In this document: piece by piece, positions 18,113 through 26,265 of the stretch | Numbering within the stretch: position 1 is the stretch's first letter | Layout of the letters: each line of letters opens with the position of its first letter | Notes under the pieces: generated by a model | Databases searched by the model: none | Seen by the model: only the letters and a program-made list of their open reading frames with translations | What the model was told of the DNA's origin: nothing | DNA from: Paramagnetospirillum kuznetsovii | Lineage (GTDB): Bacteria; Pseudomonadota; Alphaproteobacteria; Rhodospirillales; Magnetospirillaceae | Assembly (NCBI RefSeq): GCF_003284725.1 | Contig: NZ_PGTO01000026.1 | Location: 1 to 39,781 of the forward strand | Length of the DNA: 39,781 nucleotides | Direction: 5' to 3' | Translations under genes and position numbers: made by a program

Positions 18113-19308
18113 AGGCGGTCTCCATCCCCGAGACCGAGATGTGGGATGCGCTGGCGACCGAAATCGGCGACGTGGAGATCGCTGCGGCCCTTCGCGACCG
18201 CCAGGGCTTGCTGTCGCCCTGTGCCATTCTGCTGCCCCGCCACCAGGCCGAACGGGTCGCCCAGGCGGTGGCGGCACTGCATGCCGCCTTCTCCCAGCCC
18301 AGCCTGATCGAGGCGGCGCTGGAGGTGGCCCGGGGCGATGGTCTGCCCGACCACGGCCTGGGTGGCTGGATGCTGGGTTTCGACTTCCATCTGACGCCCG
18401 ATGGCCCCCGCCTGATCGAGATCAATACCAATCCCGGCGGCATGCTGGCGGTGGCGGCCCAAGCCCGTGCCCAGGCCGTCTGCCGACCGGAATTGGGGGA
18501 TGCCCCGGAGGTCGAGGCCACGGCCCTCGACGCCTTCCACGACGAATGGCGACGCCAGCGCGGTGATCGCCCCCTGACCTCCGTCGCCATCATCGATGAC
18601 GACCCGGCCAGCCAATACCTCGATCCCGAGTTCCGTCTGTACCGCTGCTTGTTCGAACGGAACGGATTGCGGGCCGAAATTATCGATCCCGGCCAATTCA
18701 GTCCCGATCGAGTGGACATGGTCTATAACCGGCTGGTGGATTTCGCCCTCGATTCCCCCGGCCATGCCGCCCTGGCCCGAGCCTGGCGCGAGGGCAAGAC
18801 GGTGGTCACCCCCGACCCCCGTGCCCATTATCTGTTTTCCGACAAGCGGGTGATGGCCCTGCTCAGCGACGAGCCTGCACTCCGTGCCCTTGGCCTGCGC
18901 ACCGATATCGCGGCGACGGTGGCCCGAACCGTTCCTCCCACCGTCCCGGTCCGCGCCGACAACGCCGATGATCTGTGGAATGATCGTCGCCACTGGTTCT
19001 TCAAGCCCGCCAAGGGTCATGCCGGCAAGGCGGTCTATCGCGGCGAGAAGCTGTCGCGCTCCACCTGGCCGACCATCCTGGCCTCGCCCTATGTGGCCCA
19101 GCGTTATGTCCCGCCGTCACGTCTCCATGTGGAGCATGCCGGAGCGTCCCTCAAGATGGATCTGCGGGCCAATGCCTGGCAGGGGCAAATCATCCAGTTG
19201 GCCGCTCGCCTTTACGAGGGCCAGACCACCAACTTCCGCACCCCTGGCGGCGGATTTGCGCCGGTGTTCGTGCCACCCGTTGACATGGCACATCAACTTC
19301 ACCTGTGA
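18109..19308 (+). CDS. ATP-grasp enzyme, possibly circularly permuted
   Basis: A 399-residue cytoplasmic protein. Residues about 95-115 read PDGPRLIEINTNPGGML, the E-x-N metal/ATP motif that sits at the C-terminal end of ordinary ATP-grasp domains. Further on come VDMVYNRLVDF, PDPRAHYLFSDKRVM and HWFFKPAKGHAGKAVYRGEK (the Lys/Gly-loop part), then AQRYVPPSR and TNFRTPGGGFAPVFV. The motif order is therefore rotated, as in circularly permuted ATP-grasp ligases such as the glutathionylspermidine synthase group. Such enzymes join a carboxylate to an amine. The start is GTG, overlapping the nosL stop; ATG 18139 is an alternative. A role in making or trimming a copper-chelating peptide is speculative. 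Confidence 0.62.
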   Translation: MKAVSIPETEMWDALATEIGDVEIAAALRDRQGLLSPCAILLPRHQAERVAQAVAALHAAFSQPSLIEAALEVARGDGLPDHGLGGWMLGFDFHLTPDGPRLIEINTNPGGMLAVAAQARAQAVCRPELGDAPEVEATALDAFHDEWRRQRGDRPLTSVAIIDDDPASQYLDPEFRLYRCLFERNGLRAEIIDPGQFSPDRVDMVYNRLVDFALDSPGHAALARAWREGKTVVTPDPRAHYLFSDKRVMALLSDEPALRALGLRTDIAATVARTVPPTVPVRADNADDLWNDRRHWFFKPAKGHAGKAVYRGEKLSRSTWPTILASPYVAQRYVPPSRLHVEHAGASLKMDLRANAWQGQIIQLAARLYEGQTTNFRTPGGGFAPVFVPPVDMAHQLHL

Positions 19309-19977
19309 GGAGATAAGACCGTCGGTCCTCGCAGGTCAAAACCATACATCAAGGTGGGCAATTCATTGGGGGCTGGTCACCCCGACGTATCCAGGCTTTG
19401 AGGTCATCGACCAGCGGCTGGGCATCCCGTTGGCGGAGTGCCTGGGCTATTTAGCTCCTCAAGCAGATCTTTAAGGATAGCACTCAGGCTGGGGTCCGGG
19501 ATCTCGCAGTCAGGTACGATGGGATTGTCAAAATTTGTTATTAGGTTGAAGTGGTCAGGGTCTGAGTTGGTTTCCAAAGATAGGTTAGGGACCGGGGGGG
19601 GCGGACTGTTCCTCGTCGTCGTTTGGACGGTTACCGGAGGAGGATTCGGACGGTTTGGCGTTCTTGTTTGGATGCTGAGAATCGACCACCAGTCGGTAGA
19701 CATTGGGCTGACCTTTGCGCTGGGTGGGGAACTGCCTCCGCGAATTTCCGCCGCCGCGAGTGTATGTGAAGTAGCCGTACTTGAGCAAAGTTTTGATGCC
19801 AGAACGCAAATTCTATCAACTAAACTGATCAGCAGACCCGGAGAGTAGCTTAAACTTCCCCGAAATCTGTCCAACCAGCGGGGAGCAGCTCACGACAAAC
19901 CAAGGCCGTGTAGCCTTTTTAGCTAAATAAGCCCGCTAAGCGGCTCTTAAGATTTTGAGAAATAGGGATGCGACGCC
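19309..19977. other. Degenerate junction region without an intact gene
   Basis: This 669-base stretch marks the move from the copper operon to accessory DNA. It holds no intact gene that I can support. The first 150 bases show nothing recognisable. The middle holds a frameshifted HTH-type relic on the minus strand. The last 110 bases, before the glycosyltransferase gene, are AT-richer and contain a TTTAGCTAAA palindrome (19918-19927) and CCGCTAAGCGG, so they probably carry the promoter of the next gene. Confidence 0.5.
19404..19809 (-). pseudogene. Truncated, frameshifted HTH-type protein
   Basis: Read on the minus strand, one frame gives GIKTLLKYGYFTYTRGGG and QRKGQPNVYRLV, the look of the second helix and wing of a winged-helix replication or plasmid-type regulator. 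It then reads NDDEEQSAPP and stops. A second frame carries on with VPNLSLETNSDPDHFN and SLSAILKDLLEELN. The two meet at a run of eight G on the plus strand (19594-19601); seven would restore one frame. The N-terminal HTH part is also missing, with stops upstream of 19809. Either a relic or, for the frameshift alone, a sequencing slip. Confidence 0.45.
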
Positions 19978-21516
19978 ATGATGTCGACCATTATCAATTT
20001 ATCTGAATCGAACCGAATTAGTGATATTCGGACCGCAGTTATCCGCAAAAATCCAGACTCGAATGAGTTAGAGGAATGCCTCTTAGAGCTTCTGCGTCGG
20101 CGGATGTGGGCGGAGGCCTCGGAGGTGGCGCTCGCCGCCGTGGCGTTGGGGTCACGCGACTGGAGAGCCTATATCGTATCGGCAACCAAACAATTGGGAG
20201 ACAAGAATTATGCGGCGGCCAATCAGCTTGTGGAACTGATGAGCGAGCTTCCGACAACCCAGGACATCAAACAGGAGGAACTGACTTACGAGCCTGCTGC
20301 CATGATGGTGATCATCAATATCATCTCTGCAGTGCGAAACCATTTTTCGGGTGTGGATTTTGGTCAATTATGGGGATGGACCAACCTATTGAAGGCGGTG
20401 AGCCCGCCAGTCTTGGCCATGACGGACGGCATACGCGATCAAAGATCCATTGCGGATAAAATCGTGGAGGCGCGGAGCGCGAGGCCAATGATCCGCCTGC
20501 CGGAACGTCTTGGCGAGCCAAGACTGGGCCGTAAGGTGGTGGTCGGAATGAAGGAAAGGTTCTTCCCCGAGCGCGCCAACTCCCGCCTTTCCGACATGCC
20601 TGCGCGAATTGTATCAGCCATGAAAGCCTATGGCTGGGATGTCACCTTCGTCAAATTCGGCGAGGCCGGCAAGAACACGGATATAATCCAAACGCTTATT
20701 GAAACCTCCCAGCAATTGAATCCAGATCTCATCCTGCTCGATGTCGAATATGACGACTTTCATACAGATATACTGAAGACCGTGCGGGATAAGCTTCCGC
20801 ATACCATGCTGATTTCGTTCTACGCCGACCCCTGGAAGGATAATATACCAATCCGTATCAGGGAGGTTTCATCCATCGTCGATGGGTTTTGGTCAGTTAA
20901 CCCATCACTTGAAATCTGGACGGAGAACGGCGTTCGGGAAAAGGCGATCTTTTTCCCATGGCTGCATGGCGGCTATCGTGGGGGCACCGATGTTTCCCTC
21001 CAGAATCCGGGCTATCGCTTCCTTGGCGGGATTGAGATTTACAATTGGCCACGGGCGATTTGGGCCTTGGAATCCTTCCTCAACCACGCACCGATCTCAT
21101 TCGATATTTCCCGGCATGCCGAGGACGGTCTTGACGCGCTGACAAGTTTTCATCGCTATCTGGACCGATTGGCCGAGGTGCGGGGGTGCGTCAATTTTTC
21201 GACCCGGAGGGACTTTCGAAAAACCCTCACGGCCCGTGTTTTCGAGGCCTTGCAGGCTCGAACCCTGCTCATTCAAGAGGCCTCGGACGAACTGGATTAC
21301 TATCTTGTGGATGGGCGTGACTATCTGTCCTTTGCGAATTTTGACGAGCTGATGGAGGTGATTGCCTTCTCGGATGCCAATCCAGACGTGGTCGGCGAGA
21401 TCGTTGCGAATGGCCACCGACTGGCCACCACAACCTATGGGGATAACGCCATCATCGGCTATTTCGACAGCCTGATCGAGCGGCATTGGTCCCTGTCCGG
21501 AGCCCCTGTCGTTTAA
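19978..21516 (+). CDS. CgeB-like glycosyltransferase family protein
   Basis: A 512-residue cytoplasmic protein. The first 170 residues are helical and repeat-like (LLRRRMWAEASEVALAAVALG), perhaps a TPR-type scaffold. Residues about 180-512 resemble a GT-B glycosyltransferase of the CgeB/Glyco_trans_1_2 group: NPDLILLDVEYDD closes the first Rossmann half, and LTARVFEALQARTLLIQEASDELDYYLVDGRDYLSF is the typical sugar-nucleotide end of the second half. ATG 19978 and 19981 are both possible. Its stop overlaps that of the radical SAM gene on the other strand (TTAA at 21513-21516). Acceptor unknown; a surface polymer or protein is likely. Confidence 0.7.
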   Translation: MMSTIINLSESNRISDIRTAVIRKNPDSNELEECLLELLRRRMWAEASEVALAAVALGSRDWRAYIVSATKQLGDKNYAAANQLVELMSELPTTQDIKQEELTYEPAAMMVIINIISAVRNHFSGVDFGQLWGWTNLLKAVSPPVLAMTDGIRDQRSIADKIVEARSARPMIRLPERLGEPRLGRKVVVGMKERFFPERANSRLSDMPARIVSAMKAYGWDVTFVKFGEAGKNTDIIQTLIETSQQLNPDLILLDVEYDDFHTDILKTVRDKLPHTMLISFYADPWKDNIPIRIREVSSIVDGFWSVNPSLEIWTENGVREKAIFFPWLHGGYRGGTDVSLQNPGYRFLGGIEIYNWPRAIWALESFLNHAPISFDISRHAEDGLDALTSFHRYLDRLAEVRGCVNFSTRRDFRKTLTARVFEALQARTLLIQEASDELDYYLVDGRDYLSFANFDELMEVIAFSDANPDVVGEIVANGHRLATTTYGDNAIIGYFDSLIERHWSLSGAPVV

Positions 21517-23192
21517 GTAGTGGGATCCAGCATCGCGGTCATGTCCTGGAATAGCGGTAGCGGGCCCGGTGGAAACTCTAAAGAATGGAGCTCCATGTTC
21601 GGTCTATACAGTGTGTAGACTGCCTGTCGCCCGCAGATCTCGCAAAGAAAATAGCGAGGTGTACGGATAAATACGCTGACATCGTCCAGCCGCCCAGCGA
21701 TAATTTCTTGAATGTCACCATGGAAATTGATTTTTCTCTCTGTTCCATGGCCGCAATAGGGGCAGTTCTGGTGGCTCACGAAGCACGAGCGTTTGAAATC
21801 ATCAAATTCTCCCTTCGGCTGAACGGCGAGGAAAATCCTGTGATCGCCAAGGCATTGCGACAACTGCCCAATGGTGGCCTGGACTGCGTGGTCAATCAAG
21901 GTGGCGAGATGGTCTTCCGGAATGGCTGTTAAATTGTAATGAGGCGGTTTGGCATAATATGATTTCTTGTCCTGTATAATCCCCTTTTCGATACCGTGAT
22001 TAAACAATGGCGTCGCGGGATAAGGCCGTATCCGTCCCACGCTCAACATTGCCTTGTTGCAATTGGCGATGGCGAACTCCGTGGTTTCACGGATTGTATC
22101 TTCCGTTTCAGCGGGATCGCCAAAAATGAAATTGCCGTAGAGAGGAAGATTCGCCTCGACGGAGGCGTCGATGGCGGTTTGGATCTGTGCCTTCGTGATC
22201 TTCTTGCGCATGCTCGTCAAGACGGTATCGCTCGCGCTTTCCAGCCCGACGGCCACGGTGAAGCAACCGGCATCCTTCATATCGCTCAGCAAGTCGCTGT
22301 TGATGTCTGACACCCGCATGGCGCAGGTCCACCTGAAATCCAGCCCAAGCCGACGGACTCCATCGTTGAACTCGCGAATGCGCTGTTCCTTAATGGAAAA
22401 CAACTCATCATAGACAACCAAAATATTAAATTTATGCTTTTCGTGGAAATAGGAGACCTCCTGCAGAACCTCTGGAATGGGACGTTGTTTGTAAATGCCG
22501 CCGTTGGAATGGAAACAAAAAGTGCAGCGGAACGGGCAAGAGCGCCCCGCGCTGATTGGGAAAATTCTGGGACGTGGATAGACGCTGGCTAGATTCCAGC
22601 AGGTCGCATGGTCGGTGGCCTGGAAAAACGCCTCAATTCCCACCTCGTCGTAAGAAGGCCGCGCATAGGGCGGCATATCTTTGGTCTCGCGAGCCGTAGG
22701 ATTCAGGATAAGTTCGCCATCCTTCCAGTAGCTCAATCCGGCAATCGCCTCCATAGTCGACCCCTTATCCAGGGCGGCGGCAAGATCAACCACAGGGAAT
22801 TCAGCGTCACCGGCAATGCTGAAATCTGGCCTCAGGTCTTCGTTGATGTACTGCCGGTCGGCTGTGACCAGCCCACCGCCCAGGACGATCGGAATATCGG
22901 GGGCGAACTGGCGGCAGATGGACATGGCGGCATGAATGAAAGTGTAGTCGGCCGACAACCCACCCAGGCAGATCATCTGCGGCTGATACAGGCTGATGGC
23001 GCGCGTCAGCCCGTCGAATAGAATCCGTGGGAGATTTTTCCGGGTTCGAGCATAGCCAATGTTCAATCCGAATATTTCATGTCCCGCCGCTTTCAACGCG
23101 CCTGCGACATAGGCTACGCCTTGGGGAAAGATATCTGGACTGATATCGGCCTTGGGAAAGCTTGTGCTTGTGACGACCAGGAGAACTCTCAT
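21513..23192 (-). CDS. B12-binding radical SAM protein
   Basis: A 559-residue enzyme. Residues about 1-140 form a cobalamin-binding-type Rossmann domain (PQMICLGGLSADYTFIHAA, PIVLGGGLVTAD). The radical SAM core begins with GRSCPFRCTFC, a CxxxCxxC cluster at Cys219, Cys223 and Cys226, and ends near residue 400. A C-terminal extension carries two Cys pairs, CPYC (477, 480) and CEIC (517, 520), which may bind zinc. Class B radical SAM enzymes often methylate unreactive carbon or modify sugars and peptides. It reads away from the FemAB-like gene and towards the glycosyltransferase. A ribosome site (AGGAG) lies upstream of its ATG. Confidence 0.85.
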   Translation of the reverse strand: MRVLLVVTSTSFPKADISPDIFPQGVAYVAGALKAAGHEIFGLNIGYARTRKNLPRILFDGLTRAISLYQPQMICLGGLSADYTFIHAAMSICRQFAPDIPIVLGGGLVTADRQYINEDLRPDFSIAGDAEFPVVDLAAALDKGSTMEAIAGLSYWKDGELILNPTARETKDMPPYARPSYDEVGIEAFFQATDHATCWNLASVYPRPRIFPISAGRSCPFRCTFCFHSNGGIYKQRPIPEVLQEVSYFHEKHKFNILVVYDELFSIKEQRIREFNDGVRRLGLDFRWTCAMRVSDINSDLLSDMKDAGCFTVAVGLESASDTVLTSMRKKITKAQIQTAIDASVEANLPLYGNFIFGDPAETEDTIRETTEFAIANCNKAMLSVGRIRPYPATPLFNHGIEKGIIQDKKSYYAKPPHYNLTAIPEDHLATLIDHAVQATIGQLSQCLGDHRIFLAVQPKGEFDDFKRSCFVSHQNCPYCGHGTERKINFHGDIQEIIAGRLDDVSVFIRTPRYFLCEICGRQAVYTLYRPNMELHSLEFPPGPLPLFQDMTAMLDPTT

Positions 23193-23302
23193 TCAAAACT
23201 CTCCTAAGGGTATCGACCTTCTCCACGATTGACGCTACGATAGCTCTATTCACTTTGCATCGGAAGAGTAGATTGGAAAAGATTAGAGAGTTTATTGGTC
23301 TT

Positions 23303-23353
23303 GTGGCGTTATTTTTGTGCGCGATAAATATTTGAAATACGAAATGACGCCAC
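23303..23353. repeat. Imperfect inverted repeat in the divergent promoter region
   Basis: GTGGCGTTATTT (23303-23314) can pair with AAATGACGCCAC (23342-23353), 12 positions with one G-T wobble, around a 27-base AT-rich loop. The region 23193-23430 separates the divergent radical SAM and FemAB-like genes and must hold both promoters. The repeat may be an operator or an RNA hairpin. No other gene is seen in this gap. Confidence 0.4.
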
Positions 23354-23430
23354 TAAATGAGTCTTTTTCTGCAATTTGAGATCTGCTCGTTCGGCTCTAT
23401 CAGTCCGGCATAATAGCTAAGGAGACAGAT

Positions 23431-23472
23431 ATGGAGAAAAGTTTAATGATCTCTAATGTTCCTATCCGATAG
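23431..23472 (+). CDS. Possible 13-residue leader peptide
   Basis: ATG at 23431 follows a strong ribosome site (TAAGGAG at 23418-23424) and opens a 13-codon frame, MEKSLMISNVPIR, ending in TAG. That TAG overlaps the GTG start of the large downstream gene by one base (TAGTG). The strong site belongs to this frame, not to the GTG, so translation of the big gene may depend on re-initiation. Alternatively, a 1- or 2-base indel split an originally longer N-terminus. Confidence 0.4.
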   Translation: MEKSLMISNVPIR

Positions 23473-24842
23473 TGGCAAGAGAACGACTACCTCCCTCCAG
23501 CGAGGTTGATTGTTTGCTGGCCAGGAAGATCCAAGGGGACAAAAGCCTAAATAACACCGCGATAGAGACGGTGCAGGTATCGCTGGTACGCCAGTTAGAT
23601 GCTTTGGAGGCGAATACCCTGGATTCTGACGCCATCGGATCCTTGGCCGAGGGGCTAGCAAGAACCGGCTTCCATGCATCCGCCTGGGCGGCATTTATTC
23701 GTCAGGCAGAGTCAACCGAAATTCCAGTGGATCGGATCGCCGCTTATCGCGGATTGGCTGCGCTGGCACGGTCCCAGGGAATGACCGCCACAGCTTATGG
23801 CTTCGAGCGCCGTATGAACCGATTAAATGGAATCGGCAATGACCCTGCCGGAATTCCAGAAATATCCATCGGAGATCTTAGCGTCATTGGGCGTAGTGTT
23901 GACACAGAGTATTGGAATAGCATCGTTGGTGCCGATTATATCTCTCCCTTGGCCTGCGACCCCCTTCGAGATCCGAATCTCGCCATGACAATATTTAAGG
24001 ATAACGCGTTTGGAAATTTGCTTGGCCTTGTTGAGGATTATTCTTTCGTAGTTGTCGATGATAGTGGCCAGCCGCTGATCGAGGTCGAATGCGACGCTCG
24101 CGGCGACCAGAACCTCGGTTGCCGTGAAGCTGGAATCATCCTTATTGAGTTGGCTCCTGATTCTCCAGCTCTTGATACGGCCCGAGATCTGGCCCTTCAA
24201 CAATTGGAGGCAATAACTCTCTGGGCAGGTTGCCCTTATGCTCTTGTTGAAGAGGCCCGCCAGTCGTTACAGCGGGATCGACTTGCACGCCTGGTTTCCT
24301 CACCGCACGACATCCAGCCGTTGCGTTACGGCTGGATTGATCTTGATCGCGATCCTCAGACTCTCTTGGCATCCTATCGGGCCAGCACTCGGCAACGCGT
24401 TCGCTGGGGCTTGGATAATATGTCGGTGAGTTCATTAATGGCTGATGATACGGGGGCGGTCGATTGTTATCGAGCCGCCTATTTTTTGGCCCAGCGGCGG
24501 CCGCCTTTGCCCGATGAGATGTTTCTCCGTGCGCTTCATGAGGGGAGCATTGACGCTTTCGTTGGTCACTTTGAGGGTCAGTTGGCGGCGTTGGTCCTGA
24601 CTTCACATCATGGCTCTGTCACCTATGACATGGCGACCTGCCGTGATGTGGGAAGCAGCCGACCATTTAGCCATTGTCTGGTTCATGTCGCCATTCTCCA
24701 GGCCATGGCCAAGGGGCGCCGCATGTTTCATTTTGGACCACTCTATGAGGACGGCGACGATAAGATGTGCCGTATCGCAGAATTCAAACGAGGATTCGCC
24801 TCCTCTTTCGGCGAGTACGAGTTGATGAAGCTATTCCGTTGA
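23472..24842 (+). CDS. FemAB/GNAT-like protein, 456 aa
   Basis: A 456-residue cytoplasmic protein. The first 120 residues are helical. The C-terminal third resembles the acyltransferase fold of FemAB/GNAT-like proteins (Acetyltransf_6 type): STRQRVRWGLDNMSV, AFVGHFEGQLAALVLTS, and a final KGRRMFHFGPLYEDGDDKMCRIAEFKRGFASSF, in which R-I-x-x-F-K-x-G-F is typical. Such proteins move amino acids or acyl groups onto cell-envelope or sugar substrates. The GTG start overlaps a leader-like frame. With the glycosyltransferase and the radical SAM protein it may form a small modification cluster. The exact substrate is unknown. Confidence 0.6.
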   Translation: MARERLPPSSEVDCLLARKIQGDKSLNNTAIETVQVSLVRQLDALEANTLDSDAIGSLAEGLARTGFHASAWAAFIRQAESTEIPVDRIAAYRGLAALARSQGMTATAYGFERRMNRLNGIGNDPAGIPEISIGDLSVIGRSVDTEYWNSIVGADYISPLACDPLRDPNLAMTIFKDNAFGNLLGLVEDYSFVVVDDSGQPLIEVECDARGDQNLGCREAGIILIELAPDSPALDTARDLALQQLEAITLWAGCPYALVEEARQSLQRDRLARLVSSPHDIQPLRYGWIDLDRDPQTLLASYRASTRQRVRWGLDNMSVSSLMADDTGAVDCYRAAYFLAQRRPPLPDEMFLRALHEGSIDAFVGHFEGQLAALVLTSHHGSVTYDMATCRDVGSSRPFSHCLVHVAILQAMAKGRRMFHFGPLYEDGDDKMCRIAEFKRGFASSFGEYELMKLFR

Positions 24843-24994
24843 TGGCTTGGTCTCTAAGATCCTTTGAACGGGCATTTCCATGTATGTCTCTTCACGGCAC
24901 AAGGGGGCCGCAGATGTCCTTCGCCTCAATGGCCGGTTTCGAGTTTCTTGGCGCCGTTTCGTTCCGCCAAAGCGGGTGCGCGCAGGGTAAGCGT

Positions 24995-26257
24995 CTATTC
25001 CGTCAGCGCCAGCTTTCTGGGGACTAGATCCCCATGCCCTGGGACACCGCCTAGGGACGCCCTGAGCATTTCCAGCAACGGGACGATTTTGGCTTCCAGT
25101 TGATCGATGATCGGAAGTGCCGCCTTGGGTCCGGGGCCACCCAGTTCCGTTTCGATGGCGGCGGCAAGGTCGCCAATCTCGTGGGCCGCCACCATGCCGG
25201 AAGCCCCTTTGAGGGTATGGGCCTTGCGGAGCGCCGACTCAATATCGCCATGGATGACGTCGTTGCGTAATTGCCCGCACACATCTCCCTGCTTCACGAA
25301 ACTGAGAAGCGAGCCGAGATACAATTCTCCTATCCCACCCACGAGCCGAAGGCCGGCCCGTGTGTCAAGGCCAGGGATTCCCGTTGGAAAGTCAATATTC
25401 GCGCTCTCGAATTTCGCGCATATCTCCGGGGGGAAAATAGCCTCCGTATCGCCCCATCCCGTGACCCATTTCAGGATGGTGGCGTATAATTGTCCCGGCT
25501 CGAACGGCTTCGATATGAAGTCGCACATACCCGCGGCAAGGCATTCATCCAGATGGCTGCTCATGACATTCGCCGTCATTGCCACGATGGGGAGATTGTC
25601 GAGCGCCTCGTGCCGCCGGATGAGCCGAGTGGCCGTCAGGCCATCCATCACCGGCATTTGCATGTCCATCAATACGATTTCGTAATCTTTGTCCCTGACC
25701 ATATCAGTCGCTTTGGCGCCGTCGGAAGCAATGTCCACCACCATGCCCAACGCGCCAAGGAGTCCAATGGCCACGGCCTGATTGGTCGGATCATCCTCGA
25801 CCAGCAAGACCCGCGTGCCCTGAAGCGTGGCCCAATCCCTGGGCCCGATATTCTTATGCTTGGCGACACGTCTTGGCCCATTCCTCACATCCGCCTTCGC
25901 GGTGGCCACGGCCTCGACCCTCACGGTAAACCAGAAGGTGCTGCCCTGGCCGGGCGTGCTTTCCACCCCTACGGCCCCTCCCATCAGCTCGGCCAGTTGT
26001 TTGGAAATGGCCAGACCCAGGCCGGTGCCGCCGAATTTGCGGGTGATTGTGATGTCGGCCTGCTGGAATGGCCTGAACAGTTCAGCCTGCTGGTCGAGGG
26101 TCAGGCCAATTCCCGTGTCGCTGACCGCGCAGCGCAACATGATTCCGGCGGCGTCAGCGTCACTGCCATCGACATCGACGGTGATTTTTCCAGACTCGGT
26201 GAATTTGACGGCGTTATTCAGGTAATTGAGCAATACCTGCCCAATGCGCAGAGGGTC
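24995..26257 (-). pseudogene. Hybrid histidine kinase, 5' end missing
   Basis: The remaining part encodes about 420 residues. It opens inside the ATPase domain at DPLRIGQVLLNYLNNAVKFTESG (the N box), then SDTGIGL and GGTGLGLAISKQLAELMGG. A receiver domain follows (VLLVEDDPTNQAVA, IVLMDMQMPVMDG, FISKPF), then an Hpt domain (KAHTLKGASGMVAAHEIGDL). The sensor, HAMP/PAS and HisKA parts are absent. Upstream of the Asp codon at 26255-26257 the frame meets a stop (TAA) and the homology ends, at the point where the methyltransferase fragment begins on the other strand. A short product from an internal start could still exist, but it could not autophosphorylate. The 150 bases after its stop show nothing. 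Confidence 0.8.
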
Positions 26258-26265
26258 TTATACCA

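Noticed and set aside
18884-19474. Plus-strand frame ending VIDQRLGIPLAECLGY as a transposase remnant
   Set aside because: I could not tie the short tail to any insertion-sequence family, and most of the frame is a shadow of the ATP-grasp gene.
19438-19848. 136-codon plus-strand frame in the junction region
   Set aside because: It is Gly/Val/Arg-rich with no motif and lies opposite the more protein-like HTH relic frames.
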